Shown: positions 37,285 to 46,733, counted from the stretch's first letter. The stretch: 64,000 nucleotides of DNA from an uncultured Kocuria sp. (GCF_947500125.1 NZ_CANMRA010000018.1:26030-90029); one strand, 5' to 3'. Notes: generated from the letters alone by a model not told the origin. Numbers and translations: made by a program.

Positions 37285-38142
37285 ATGACACCGCACGCTT
37301 CCCCGCACCCGACGGCGGGGCGCCACCCCCACTCCGAGCGGCACGACGACGACGGACTGGCCGAGCTGCTCGAGCTGGACGCCGAGATCCTGGGCCCGCT
37401 GCTGGAGGAGGTGCTCGACTGGGTCGCCCCGCACGTCCGCGGCGCACCGCGCACGGTCGCGGACATCGGCGCGGGAACAGGCCCCGGCAGCCGGCTCCTG
37501 GGCCGCCGTTTCCCGTCGGCGCAGATCGTCGCGATCGACCGGTCGGCCTCGAGGCTCGAGCGGCTCCGCGCCACGGCCGGCGCACCGGGCCTGTCGGACC
37601 GGATCCGCACGGTGCAGGCCGATCTGGACACCGCCTGGCCCGAGATCGGGGCGGTCGACCTCGCTTGGGCGGCCTCCTCGCTGCACGAGCTCGCCGCGCC
37701 GGACCGGCTGCTGCGCGAGCTCCACGCCAGGATGCGCCCCGGCGGTCTCCTCGTGGTCGTGGAGATGGACGCGCTGCCGCGGTTCGTGCCCGAGGACATC
37801 GGGATCGGCCGCCCGGGCCTGGAGCGCCGCTGCCACGAGGTCCTCGCCCGGGCGCACTGGAACGCCTTCCCCGAGTGGGGACCCCGCCTCGAGGAGGCCG
37901 GCTTCCGGCTCGCGGGGCGGCGCCGGTTCGGCGTCGAGGCACGGCCGGCCCCACCCGGCACAGGACGCTGGGCGCACCACTCGTTCCGCCGCGCCCTCCC
38001 GGTCCTCGCCGACCGGCTGGCCGCCGACGACCTGCTCGCCCTCGAGCACCTGCTCACCGAGGACGCCCCCGGAGGGCTTCTGCACCGGGAGGACCTGGTG
38101 CTGCGCGCCGGACGGATCGTCTGGGCGGCGCACCGGGCATGA
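37285..38142 (+). CDS. Class I SAM-dependent methyltransferase
   Basis: The 285-residue protein has a Rossmann methyltransferase core: ADIGAGTGPGSRLLGRRFP (SAM motif I), IVAIDRSASRLERL, DLAWAASSLHEL and RMRPGGLLVVVEMDALP. The first ~25 residues are His-rich. Substrate unknown; it could modify a small molecule. It faces the XRE-cupin regulator and overlaps or nearly touches the following oxidoreductase gene, so the two are probably one operon. Confidence 0.88.
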   Translation: MTPHASPHPTAGRHPHSERHDDDGLAELLELDAEILGPLLEEVLDWVAPHVRGAPRTVADIGAGTGPGSRLLGRRFPSAQIVAIDRSASRLERLRATAGAPGLSDRIRTVQADLDTAWPEIGAVDLAWAASSLHELAAPDRLLRELHARMRPGGLLVVVEMDALPRFVPEDIGIGRPGLERRCHEVLARAHWNAFPEWGPRLEEAGFRLAGRRRFGVEARPAPPGTGRWAHHSFRRALPVLADRLAADDLLALEHLLTEDAPGGLLHREDLVLRAGRIVWAAHRA

Positions 38143-38168
38143 ACCACCAGCACGAGAGGACCCGGACC

Positions 38169-39140
38169 ATGAACAGCATGTCCGCGCACGACGTCGTCGT
38201 CGTCGGAGGCGGCGCCGCCGGCCTGAGCGCCGCCTCCGCCCTGGCGCGCTCCCTGCGCTCGGTGGTCGTGGTGGACGCGGGCGAACCCCGCAACGCCCCG
38301 GCCGGCGGCGCGCACAACCTCCTCGGCCGGGAGGGGATCCCGCCGCTCGAGCTGCTGGCCACCGGCCGGCGGGAGGCGGAGCAGTACGGGGCGGAGATCG
38401 TCCGGGACCGCGCCGTCACCGCCCGGGCCGAGGAGGGCGGGTTCACGGTCGGTCTCGCCGGCGGCGGCGTGCTGCGCGCGCGGCGGCTGCTGCTCGCCTC
38501 CGGGCTGGTCGACGAGCTCCCCGACGTGCCCGGCGTGGCCGAGCTGTGGGGGCGGAGCGTGCTGCACTGCCCGTACTGCCACGGGTGGGAGGTCCGAGGG
38601 AAGCGCATCGGCGTGCTCGGCGCGGGGCCCATGAGCATCCACCAGACGCTGCTGTTCCGGCAGCTCAGCGAGGACGTCACCTTCTTCCCGCACCGGATGC
38701 CCGATCCCGGCACCGAAGCCTGGGAGCAGCTCTCCGCCCTCGGGGTCCGGGTCGCCGAGGGGCTCCTGCGGCGGCTGCGCACCGAGGAGGACGTGCTGCG
38801 CGCCGTGGTCCTCGACGACGGGCAGGAGGTCCCTGTGGACGCCGTGGTCGTGGCGCCCCGGTTCGTGGCGCGGGCCGAGCTGTACGAGCAGCTCGGCGGC
38901 ACCCTGACCGACCACCCCGCGGGGGCGCTCATCGCCACGGGACCGATGGGCAGCACCGAGGTCCCCGGGGTGTGGGCGGCCGGCAACGCCGGCGACCTCT
39001 CGGCCATGGTCTCCTCCGCCGCGGGAGCGGGGGTCGGCGCGGCCGCGGCGATCAACGCGGACCTCGTGGCCGAGGACGCGGCCGCCGCCGTGCGGGCACA
39101 GGCAAAGCGGTCCACGATCGGCACCTCCCGCCGCCCCTGA
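38169..39140 (+). CDS. Thioredoxin-reductase-like FAD oxidoreductase
   Basis: The 323-residue protein has the FAD motif VVVVGGGAAGLSAASALA, a redox-active CPYCHGWE disulfide, a second dinucleotide motif IGVLGAGPMS and the closing GVWAAGNAGD. This is the small, single-protein thioredoxin reductase-like group whose partner is often unknown. ATG 38169 has GAGAGGA upstream; an ATG at 38139 overlapping the methyltransferase stop is also possible. Grouped with the methyltransferase under the XRE-cupin regulator, it may act on a thiol or halogenated metabolite; this is a guess. Confidence 0.88.
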   Translation: MNSMSAHDVVVVGGGAAGLSAASALARSLRSVVVVDAGEPRNAPAGGAHNLLGREGIPPLELLATGRREAEQYGAEIVRDRAVTARAEEGGFTVGLAGGGVLRARRLLLASGLVDELPDVPGVAELWGRSVLHCPYCHGWEVRGKRIGVLGAGPMSIHQTLLFRQLSEDVTFFPHRMPDPGTEAWEQLSALGVRVAEGLLRRLRTEEDVLRAVVLDDGQEVPVDAVVVAPRFVARAELYEQLGGTLTDHPAGALIATGPMGSTEVPGVWAAGNAGDLSAMVSSAAGAGVGAAAAINADLVAEDAAAAVRAQAKRSTIGTSRRP

Positions 39141-39154
39141 GGGGCGGACCGGGA

Positions 39155-39664
39155 TCAGAGCTCCACGGACCCCTGCACGTGCTCGAACACGAGACTGGTC
39201 TGCGTGGCCGCCACGGCCTGGTTGGAGGACAGGTGCTCGAGCACGAACTGGCGGATGTGGTCGGTGTCCCGGGCGGTGACGTGGATGAGGAAGTCGTCCG
39301 AGCCCGCCAGGAAGAAGAACTGGGACACCTCCGGCACCGATTTCAGCCCCTCGCCGAACGCGGACATCAGGTGCCGGGCCCCGGGCCGCAGGCGCACGCT
39401 GATCAGGGCCTCGATGGTGCGCCCGAGCGCCCGCGGCTCCACCTCCACGGTGAACCGGCGGATCACGCCGGTGCGCTGCAGGTTCTTCATCCGTGCCAGG
39501 CACGTGGACGGGGCGACGCCGAGGGCCTCACTGAGGGCCTGGTTGGTCATCCGGGAGTTCTCCCGCAGCAGGGCCAGCAGCCGCCGGTCCAGGTCGTCCA
39601 GCTCCTCGGCCGGGCGCTGATCCTGCGGCGCACGCCGTGTGATGCGGGTCACGTTCTCCATCAT
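39155..39664 (-). CDS. Lrp/AsnC-family regulator, probably of alanine dehydrogenase
   Basis: The 169-residue protein has an N-terminal helix-turn-helix (MTNQALSEALGVAPSTCLARM) and a C-terminal RAM ligand domain. It diverges from ald across 112 bp, the arrangement of AldR/Lrp regulators that activate alanine dehydrogenase in response to alanine. The intergenic region has no obvious strong palindrome, as is usual for Lrp sites. Confidence 0.9.
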   Translation of the reverse strand: MMENVTRITRRAPQDQRPAEELDDLDRRLLALLRENSRMTNQALSEALGVAPSTCLARMKNLQRTGVIRRFTVEVEPRALGRTIEALISVRLRPGARHLMSAFGEGLKSVPEVSQFFFLAGSDDFLIHVTARDTDHIRQFVLEHLSSNQAVAATQTSLVFEHVQGSVEL

Positions 39665-39776
39665 TTCCCCAGTTCTCCGGTGATTGCCGAAGGATCGTCG
39701 AAAGACCCCACGAAAGCGGCGAGAAACCGTAGCTTGATGTCACCCAGTCTACGTTTCCTGCGGAAGAAGGCTCCCG

Positions 39777-40898
39777 ATGATCGTCTCCGTCCCCCGTGAA
39801 GTGAAGAACAACGAGTTCCGGGTGGCCATCACCGCCTCCGGGGTGCACGAACTGGCCGCCCACGGCCACCAGGTCCTCGTGGAGGCCGGCGCCGGCACCG
39901 GCTCGGGCATCGCGGACGAGGACTACGCCGCGGCCGGGGCCGAGCTCGTGGCCGACGCCGACGAGCTGTGGGCCCGAGCCGACCTGGTGCTGAAGGTCAA
40001 GGAGCCGATCGCCTCCGAGTACCACCGGTTCCGGCAGGGGCTGGTGCTGTTCACCTACCTGCACCTGGCCGCCGAGCCCGAGCTCACCGCCGCGCTGCTG
40101 GAGTCCGGGGTCACCGCCATCGCCTACGAGACCGTCCAGACCGCCGACCGGCGCCTGCCGCTGCTGGCCCCGATGAGCGAGGTCGCCGGCCGGCTCTCCG
40201 TGCAGGCCGGGGCCGCGGCCCTGACCGCTCCCGCCGGGGGCAAGGGCGTGCTGCTGGGCGGTGTCCCGGGGGTGCGCCCGGCCCAGGTCGCCGTGATCGG
40301 CGCCGGGGTGGCCGGCACCAACGCCGCCGCGATGGCCGTGGGCCTGGGCGCCGACGTCACCGTCCTGGACGTGAACGTGGACCGGCTGCGGCAGCTCGAC
40401 GAGCTGTACGCCGGGCGGCTGCGCACCGTCGCCTCCAACACCCTGGAGATCGAGCGGTCGGTGACCGAGGCGGACCTCGTCGTCGGCTCCGTGCTGATCC
40501 CCGGGGCGAAGGCACCGAAGCTGGTCACCAACGCCATGGTCGCGGCCATGAAGCCGGGCAGCGTGCTCGTGGACATCGCGGTGGACCAGGGCGGGTGCTT
40601 CGAGGACAGCCGCCCGACCACCCACCAGGACCCGGTCTTCCCGGTGCACGACACGCTGTTCTACTGCGTGGCGAACATGCCCGGCGCGGTGCCGAACACC
40701 TCGACCTACGCCCTGACCAACGTCACCCTGCGCTACGCGACCGCTCTCGCCGGCCGTGGCGTGGCCGCGGCGCTGGCCGCCGACCCGGCCCTGGCCGCGG
40801 GGCTGAACACCATGGCCGGCCACGTGACCCACCGTTCCGTCAGCGAGGCCCACGGTCTGGCGTACACCGACCGCGCGGACCTCGTGCCCGCCGCCTGA
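39777..40898 (+). CDS. ald: Alanine dehydrogenase
   Basis: The 373-residue enzyme interconverts L-alanine and pyruvate plus ammonia with NAD. Motifs are [19 protein letters not shown], the substrate lysine segment [51 protein letters not shown] and [16 protein letters not shown]. Length is standard. Transcription starts away from the Lrp gene, which likely controls it. Confidence 0.95.
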   Translation: MIVSVPREVKNNEFRVAITASGVHELAAHGHQVLVEAGAGTGSGIADEDYAAAGAELVADADELWARADLVLKVKEPIASEYHRFRQGLVLFTYLHLAAEPELTAALLESGVTAIAYETVQTADRRLPLLAPMSEVAGRLSVQAGAAALTAPAGGKGVLLGGVPGVRPAQVAVIGAGVAGTNAAAMAVGLGADVTVLDVNVDRLRQLDELYAGRLRTVASNTLEIERSVTEADLVVGSVLIPGAKAPKLVTNAMVAAMKPGSVLVDIAVDQGGCFEDSRPTTHQDPVFPVHDTLFYCVANMPGAVPNTSTYALTNVTLRYATALAGRGVAAALAADPALAAGLNTMAGHVTHRSVSEAHGLAYTDRADLVPAA

Positions 40899-41022
40899 GT
40901 CCCCGCCCGGGCCATGGGCGTCAGCCGGGGCGGCAGCCGCCCTGGTCACCCTGCCCACGCTCCTGCTGCTGATGCCCGGGCTCGGCCGACTGCTGGGCCG
41001 AGCCGCAGCCGGGTCGCGGTCC

Positions 41023-42702
41023 TCACCCCTGCACGTCGAAGGCCGCCTCCAGCTCGTGCACCTTCCTCCCCTCGAACCACGTCTCGAGCACCCGGGTCCG
41101 GTGGATGTCCTCCGGGGCCACCTGGAAGAGGTCCTGGTCCACCACGATGAAGTCCGCGGAGCAACCCTCCCGCAGCATCCCCGCCACCCCGCCCAGGCCC
41201 ATGGCTTCGGCAGGGTTGCGGGTGAAGGCGGCGACGGCCTCCTCCACGGGGAGGCTCTGCGCCGGGTTGAGCGCGCCGGGAACGCCGGGGTCCGGGTTGC
41301 TGCGAGTCACCAGGGCCTGCAGGCCCGTCCACGGATCCGGTGACGGCAGGGCGCACGGCCAGTCCGAGCCGGCCGAGAGCAGCGCCCCGCTCTCCAGGAG
41401 ATCCCGGGTGGGCCAGCTGGCCTCCACGATCTCGGCGGGGATCTGCTTGGCGATGGACTCCTGGATGACGGAGGGGAACCAGATGTAGGGCGAGGCGTCC
41501 GGCACCACCTGGAGCTCGGCGAAGCGCGGCAGGTCCGCGGGGTCGATGTACTCGACGTGGGCGATGTGGAAGATCGGCCCGAAGCCGTGCCGGCGGCGGA
41601 CCGTCTCGACGGCGTCGAGGACCCTGCGCACCGCGGCGTCGCCGGTCGCGTGGAGCTTGCCGTGGTGCCCGCGGTCGTAGCACTGCTCCAGCGCCTCGAC
41701 GAGCTCCTCCTCGGTCCACAGCGGCTCGCCCGTGTGGTGCGGGTCGTCGTCGTGGTGGTGGCAGAGGTACGGCGTGAGCATGGCGGAGGTGCGCGTCATC
41801 GGGACGCCGTCGAGCACGAACTTCACGAAGTCGGGCCGCACGTGGGTGCTGCGGTACTTCCCACTGGCCTCGAGCAGCTCCTGCCCCACGGTGCCGGCCT
41901 CGATGAACTCGCGGGCCGGCATCGAGCAGACCACCCAGGAGGTGATCTCCCCGCTGTCGTCGAGCCGATGCAGGGCCTCGAGCGCGTACTCCATCGTCGC
42001 CGCGTCCTGGACGGCGGTGATGCCGTAGGAGTTCAGGGTCCGCAGCGCGGTCCGCAGCGCCTCCGTGTTGTACTCGACCGGGTCCGTCAGGGACGCCGCG
42101 GCGGCGGCCTCGGCCTTCGAGCACGCCAGTTCGTGCAGCACGCCGGTGAGGGCACCGGACGCGTCCCGGACGTAGGTGCCGCCGTCCGGGTCCGGGGTGT
42201 CCGGGCCGACACCCATCAGCTCGAGGGCGCGGGAGCTGACCCAGCGGTTGTGCATGGAGTCGTCTCGCAGCAGCACCGGTCGCCCTCCGGCGGCCGCGTC
42301 CAGGGCGGCGAGATCCTCGGTGTTCATGATGTCGTCCATGACCGTGGCGCCCACGATGCCGCCGACGACCCACTCGCCCGGGCCCAGCCGCTCGGCCCAG
42401 GTGCGCACCTTCTCCAGCACCGCGTCCTTCGGATCGGTGGGCAGCAGCGGGAGCTCCCAGGCCAGCTGCCGCCCGCCGAGCCCCAGATGCGCGTGGACGT
42501 CGCAGAAGCCGGGCAGGACCAGTCCGTCGGCCCGGACCACGGGGAGCGCCTCCCCCACGACGGCGCGCACCTGCGCCTCCGTGCCGACCGCTCGGATCCT
42601 TCCATCGACGACGGCGAACGCCTCCGCCCACGGGTTCTGCGGGTCGCCGGTCCAGATCTTGTCCGCGGTGACGATGACATCGGTGGGTGCTTCAACGGCC
42701 AT
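41023..42702 (-). CDS. Amidohydrolase (YtcJ-like)
   Basis: This 559-residue metal-dependent hydrolase has the usual two-part beta-sandwich (ends) and TIM-barrel layout. Metal ligands are visible in GFCDVHAHLGLGG, FVLDGVPM (near the carboxylated-lysine position), HATGDAAVRRVLDA and IAHVEYI, plus SAGSDWPCALPSPDPW. YtcJ-type enzymes act on N-substituted amides or formamides; the true substrate here is unknown. GAGGAGC precedes the ATG. It is divergent from a D-amino-acid PLP enzyme over 198 bp, so the pair may share regulation and a substrate pathway. Confidence 0.9.
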   Translation of the reverse strand: MAVEAPTDVIVTADKIWTGDPQNPWAEAFAVVDGRIRAVGTEAQVRAVVGEALPVVRADGLVLPGFCDVHAHLGLGGRQLAWELPLLPTDPKDAVLEKVRTWAERLGPGEWVVGGIVGATVMDDIMNTEDLAALDAAAGGRPVLLRDDSMHNRWVSSRALELMGVGPDTPDPDGGTYVRDASGALTGVLHELACSKAEAAAAASLTDPVEYNTEALRTALRTLNSYGITAVQDAATMEYALEALHRLDDSGEITSWVVCSMPAREFIEAGTVGQELLEASGKYRSTHVRPDFVKFVLDGVPMTRTSAMLTPYLCHHHDDDPHHTGEPLWTEEELVEALEQCYDRGHHGKLHATGDAAVRRVLDAVETVRRRHGFGPIFHIAHVEYIDPADLPRFAELQVVPDASPYIWFPSVIQESIAKQIPAEIVEASWPTRDLLESGALLSAGSDWPCALPSPDPWTGLQALVTRSNPDPGVPGALNPAQSLPVEEAVAAFTRNPAEAMGLGGVAGMLREGCSADFIVVDQDLFQVAPEDIHRTRVLETWFEGRKVHELEAAFDVQG

Positions 42703-42747
42703 GCCTGCTCCTCGTGCCTGCGACGGTTCGTGTCGAGAGTGGTGTCC

Positions 42748-42758
42748 GACAGTCTGTC
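42748..42758. promoter_or_regulatory. Palindrome in the amidohydrolase/PLP-enzyme promoter region
   Basis: GACAGTCTGTC is a perfect palindrome, centred 51 bases from the amidohydrolase ATG. No regulator gene is next to it, so any operator role is only a suggestion. Confidence 0.35.
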
Positions 42759-42900
42759 CGCGTCGTCGGCCGCGGCGGTTGGACGTGCGCGCACGGCGGT
42801 TGACGTTGCGTGAACCGCTGGGTGCGCCGGCACCGGGATCGACCCGGCCCGTAGCATGGGCGGAGCTCGGCAGATCGTCGTCCCGGCACAAGGAGCCCCC

Positions 42901-44001
42901 ATGACCAGCATCCCCGCGGAGATCGACACCCCGGACGTCCTGATCGACCGGGACGTGCTCGAGCGGAACATCGAGCGGATGGCCGCGGCCGTGCGCGATC
43001 GAGGGCTGCGGCTGCGCCCGCACGCCAAGACGCACAAGGTCCCGGAGATCGCGGCGCTGCAGCTCGCCGCGGGCGCGGCCGGACTGACCGTGGCCACGCT
43101 CGGGGAGGCCGAGATCTTCGCCGCGTACGGGGCCGACGACCTCTTCGTGGCGTACCCGCTGTGGGTCGGCCCGCGCCAGGCGGAGCGCCTGCGCCGGCTG
43201 AGCGCCACGGCCCGGATCAGTGTCGGAGTGGACTCGGCCGAGGCCGCCACCGCCATGGGCGAGCAGCTGGGGGACGCGGCGGGGGACATCGCCGTGCTGG
43301 TGGAGGTCGACAGCGGCCATCACCGCAGCGGGGTCCACCCTGACGCGGCCGCGGACGTCGCCCGGGCGGCGGCCCGGGCCGGGCTGCGCGTCGAGGGCGT
43401 CTTCACCTTCCCGGGCCACAGCTACGCCCCGGGGATGCCGGTCGAGGCCGCCGCGCAGGAGCAGCAGGCCCTGGAGCGGGCCGCCGGGCAGCTGGAGGAG
43501 GCAGGTTTCGAGGTACCGCGCCGCAGCGGCGGGTCCACGCCCAGCGCGCTGCTGACCGACAGCACCACCGCCACGGAGGTCCGGCCGGGGGTCTACGTCT
43601 TCGGCGACGCCCAGCAGCTGGAGCTCGGCCGGTGCGCGCTCGAGGACATCGCCCTGACCGTTGCCTCCACCGTGGTCAGCCGGCACGAGGGCGGGACCGG
43701 GGTGCCGCGCCGGGTCGTCCTCGACGCCGGCAGCAAGGTCCTCGGCAGCGACCGGGCGGCCTGGGCCACCGGCCACGGTCGGCTGATGGACCACCCGGAC
43801 GCACGGATCACGGCCCTGTCCGAGCACCACGCCACCGTCGTCTGGCCCGAGGACGCCCCGCTGCCCGCTCTCGGCGAGCGCCTGCGCGTGATCCCCAACC
43901 ACGTGTGCCTCACCATGAACCTCGTCGACGACGTGGCCGTGGGGCGCGGCGGGGCGCTGCTGGAGCGCTGGACCGTGGCCGCGCGGGGCCGCAACTCCTG
44001 A
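42901..44001 (+). CDS. D-threonine aldolase / D-serine dehydratase-like PLP enzyme
   Basis: The 366-residue protein is a fold-type III PLP enzyme of the alanine-racemase N-terminal/DSD1 group. It begins EIDTPDVLIDRDVLERNI, holds the PLP lysine in RPHAKTHKVPEIA and ends with a zinc-type pair in NHVCLTMNL (His and Cys), as in D-threonine aldolase and eukaryotic-type D-serine dehydratase. It would break down a D-hydroxy-amino acid. The divergent amidohydrolase could supply it by deacylating an N-acyl-D-amino acid; this is inferred from position only. Confidence 0.9.
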   Translation: MTSIPAEIDTPDVLIDRDVLERNIERMAAAVRDRGLRLRPHAKTHKVPEIAALQLAAGAAGLTVATLGEAEIFAAYGADDLFVAYPLWVGPRQAERLRRLSATARISVGVDSAEAATAMGEQLGDAAGDIAVLVEVDSGHHRSGVHPDAAADVARAAARAGLRVEGVFTFPGHSYAPGMPVEAAAQEQQALERAAGQLEEAGFEVPRRSGGSTPSALLTDSTTATEVRPGVYVFGDAQQLELGRCALEDIALTVASTVVSRHEGGTGVPRRVVLDAGSKVLGSDRAAWATGHGRLMDHPDARITALSEHHATVVWPEDAPLPALGERLRVIPNHVCLTMNLVDDVAVGRGGALLERWTVAARGRNS

Positions 44002-44053
44002 CTCTCGGCCTCCGGCGCGCAGGCCGAGAGGTCAGCCCGGAAGGGCGACGGCC

Positions 44054-45601
44054 TCAGTTCGGCGGCGGCGGCGGTACGGGCGCACCCTTCGGCGGGGCGA
44101 TCTTCGGGAACACCCGGGACGGACTCGCCGCCTGCGCCGCCGCGGTCTCCTGACCGTCCGTGTCCCCCGGCCAGGCGCGGCCCGGGGACGGGTCCCACCG
44201 GGCCTCGACCACCTTGCGCTGCACGACGATCGCCAGCGCCAGCACCGCCAGGCCGATCAGCGAGATGACCACGATGCCGCCGACGGACCCGATCTTGGCG
44301 GCGGAGCCCACGGCGATCCCGAACCAGCCGAAGTCGGCGTCACCGAAGGTGGTGTTCTCCTCACCGAAGGTGCCCAGGACGGACAGCAGGAACGCGGGCA
44401 GGAACGTGATGATCAGGCCGTTGACGAAGCCGCCGGCGAGGGCTCCCCGCCGTCCGCCGGTCGCGTTGCCGTAGACGCCGGCGGCGCCGCCCGTGAAGAA
44501 GTGGGGCACGAGTCCCGGCAGGATCAGCGCGATGCCGATGGCGGGGTTCAGCCAGACGGAGAGGACGAACAGCCCGACCAGACCCCCCACGAAACTGGAG
44601 ATGAAGCCCAGCAGCACGGCGTTCTGGGCGTAGGGGAAGACGATGGGCGCGTCGAGCGCCGGTATGGCGCCGGGGACGACCTTGGCGGCGATGCCCTGGA
44701 ACGCGGGGACGAGCTCGCCCAGGATGGTGCGCACGCCGAAGAGGATGACGGCGACGGCCACGCCGAACTGCAGGCCCTGGGTGATCGACATCATGATGTA
44801 GTTGCCCACGCCGGTGGCGCCGCCCTCGAACGCGGTGAAGGCCTCCGCGGTCCCGGCCCGGACCAGGAAGAGCACGGCGAGGACCACGTACATCAGGGCC
44901 ATGGACAGTGCGGTGGCCACCATCGAGTCGCGGAGGAAGCGCAGCCCCTCCGGCAGCTTCGTGTCCTCGGTGGACCGGCTCTTCTTGCCCACGATCTGCC
45001 CCACCGCCCCGGCGGCGATGTATCCGGCGGTGCCGAAGTGCCCGATGGCCACGCTGTCGTCGCCGGTGATCCGGCGGGTCCACGGATGGGCCAGCGCCGG
45101 GAGGGACACCATCAGGATGCCGAGGAGCAGGGCCCCGAGCAGGACGGTCACCCAGCTGTCGTAGCCGGCGGTGGCCAGGATGATCGTCAGCATCGTGGCC
45201 ATGAACAGGACGTGGTGCCCGGTCAGGAAGACATAGCTCAAGGGGGTGAACCGGGCGAGCAGGAGGCTGACGGCGAAGCCGAGGATCATGAGCCACGCGA
45301 CCTGGGCCCCGTACTGGGCCTGGGCGATCCCGGCGATGGCCTCGTTGGTGGGGATCACGCCCTGGGCGCCGGTGGCGCCCAGGATCATGGAGCCCAGCGG
45401 CTCCAGGGAGGCGACGACGAGGGTGGCTCCGGCGCCGATCAGCAGGAAGCCCAGGGTCGCCTTGATGGCGCCGCCGATGATCTGACCGGTGCTCTTGCGC
45501 AGGGCGGCCAGGCCCACGGCGGTGATGATGCCGATGAGGAACGCCGGGACGGCGAGGATCTCACTGACCAGGAACTCGGGAATGCTGACGAGCCAGTTCA
45601 C
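44054..45601 (-). CDS. PTS ascorbate-type permease EIIC (UlaA/SgaT family)
   Basis: This 515-residue membrane permease has about ten to eleven hydrophobic segments and typical UlaA blocks such as GLAALRKSTGQIIGGAIK, FLTGHHVLFMATML, APIVFPYAQNAVLLGF and FTGGAAGVYGNATGG. It moves a sugar acid, classically ascorbate, with phosphorylation by the partner IIA-IIB protein. The ~50-residue C-terminal tail is Pro-rich. It follows the IIA-IIB gene by 13 bases. No lactonase, decarboxylase or epimerase for ascorbate lies nearby, so the substrate is uncertain. Confidence 0.92.
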   Translation of the reverse strand: MNWLVSIPEFLVSEILAVPAFLIGIITAVGLAALRKSTGQIIGGAIKATLGFLLIGAGATLVVASLEPLGSMILGATGAQGVIPTNEAIAGIAQAQYGAQVAWLMILGFAVSLLLARFTPLSYVFLTGHHVLFMATMLTIILATAGYDSWVTVLLGALLLGILMVSLPALAHPWTRRITGDDSVAIGHFGTAGYIAAGAVGQIVGKKSRSTEDTKLPEGLRFLRDSMVATALSMALMYVVLAVLFLVRAGTAEAFTAFEGGATGVGNYIMMSITQGLQFGVAVAVILFGVRTILGELVPAFQGIAAKVVPGAIPALDAPIVFPYAQNAVLLGFISSFVGGLVGLFVLSVWLNPAIGIALILPGLVPHFFTGGAAGVYGNATGGRRGALAGGFVNGLIITFLPAFLLSVLGTFGEENTTFGDADFGWFGIAVGSAAKIGSVGGIVVISLIGLAVLALAIVVQRKVVEARWDPSPGRAWPGDTDGQETAAAQAASPSRVFPKIAPPKGAPVPPPPPN

Positions 45602-45614
45602 GGGGTACCTGCCT

Positions 45615-46433
45615 TCAGACGTCGTAGAGCTCTCGCAGAGCGGCGTCGAGCTCGGTGGTACTGGTGAAGTTCTCGATCACCTTCACGGGGACGCCGACGT
45701 CCCCGAGGGTCCGGGCGATCTCCCCGGAGGTGAGGATCAGGTCGGACTCCTTGGCCTTTCCGCGGGCCGAGATGGTGTCGGTGGCCTCGACCGTGAGGTA
45801 CCGGCTCCAGCCCCAGCGGTCGAGGACCTGTTCCAGGGTGTTCTTCAGGAACAGGCTCGTGCCGAGCCCGTTGCCGCACACGGTCAGGATCTTGTTGCGG
45901 CTGTCCGGGCCGCTCCCGTTCCCCTCCCCCGCCGGTTCGGCGGCGGGCGCCTCCGCCCTCGAGTCCCGGGCGGGCGCCGCCGGGGCCTCCTGGGTCAGCA
46001 CGGCGAGCACCTCCTCGGGCGTCGCGGCCGTGTCCAGGGCGGCCCGCGTCTCCGGCGAGCCCAGCAGCGTGGCCAGGGAGCGCATGGCCTGCAGGTGGGC
46101 CTTCTGGTCCTTCGCGGAGAGGGCGACGACGAGGCTCACGGGGTCGTTCGAGGCGTGCCCGAACTCGACCGGCCGGGCGAGCCGGACCCAGGACATCGCG
46201 GTGCGGTGCACGGCGTCCGAGGGGCGGGCGTGGGCGAACGCAAACCCGGGCGCCACCACGATGTAGGGGCCCTTCTCCTCGACGCTCATGATCATGGCCT
46301 GGGTGTACTCGGCGCTGATGGCCCCCTGCCGCTCGAGCACCTGACCGGCCAGGGCGATGGCGGTGCGCCAGTCCTCAGCCGCTTCGTCCAGACAGATGGA
46401 TTCGAGGTCCAACAACCGGCTGATCTCAGACAT
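45615..46433 (-). CDS. PTS EIIA-EIIB fusion, ascorbate/mannitol type
   Basis: The 272-residue protein joins an EIIA domain (~1-150; phospho-histidine in GFAFAHARPSD, ~69) to an EIIB domain (~180-272; phospho-cysteine in TVCGNGLGTSLFLKN, ~186) through a Pro/Ala/Glu-rich linker. It passes phosphate from HPr to the sugar carried by the neighbouring permease. The fused IIA-IIB arrangement differs from the separate UlaB and UlaC proteins of E. coli. It is first in the two-gene operon. Confidence 0.92.
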   Translation of the reverse strand: MSEISRLLDLESICLDEAAEDWRTAIALAGQVLERQGAISAEYTQAMIMSVEEKGPYIVVAPGFAFAHARPSDAVHRTAMSWVRLARPVEFGHASNDPVSLVVALSAKDQKAHLQAMRSLATLLGSPETRAALDTAATPEEVLAVLTQEAPAAPARDSRAEAPAAEPAGEGNGSGPDSRNKILTVCGNGLGTSLFLKNTLEQVLDRWGWSRYLTVEATDTISARGKAKESDLILTSGEIARTLGDVGVPVKVIENFTSTTELDAALRELYDV

Positions 46434-46460
46434 GTCACATATCGTAGCGTACTGGACATA

Positions 46461-46480
46461 CTACTCAGTAGCTATATAGG
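46461..46480. promoter_or_regulatory. Palindrome and AT-rich promoter region of the PTS operon
   Basis: CTACTCAGTAG at 46461-46471 is a perfect palindrome next to TATATAGG, 28 bases before the IIA-IIB ATG. This AT-rich patch stands out and probably holds the -10 region and an operator. Confidence 0.5.
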
Positions 46481-46642
46481 AATATCTTCCCTGTTCGGAA
46501 GGGCGCCGTTCCGGCTCGCCCCGGGGCCTGCGTCCCGGCCGGAATCTGGCAGGCTGGCAGTGGCACCTGCTCCGTCGGCAGGAGGCCACCGGAAGCGCGT
46601 CCGCGCACGCGCGCCACGCCCCGTCCTGCCCCAGGAGCCGCC

Positions 46643-46732
46643 ATGAGCACCCCGTCCGAGTCGTGCCCGGAGACCGCCGGGCACCGCAACGCCGGCCGGT
46701 CCCCGCAGCCGCACCCTGTCCGGGGCCGCTGA
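46643..46732 (+). CDS. Translated 29-residue leader peptide before the CynX-type transporter
   Basis: An ATG with an excellent CAGGAGCCGCC ribosome site opens a 29-codon frame (MSTPSESCPETAGHRNAGRS then nine residues ending in Arg). Its TGA ends one base before the ATG of the transporter, whose own ribosome site is weak. Ribosomes finishing the leader would restart on the transporter, so the leader probably sets its expression. Confidence 0.55.
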   Translation: MSTPSESCPETAGHRNAGRSPQPHPVRGR

Positions 46733-46733
46733 G

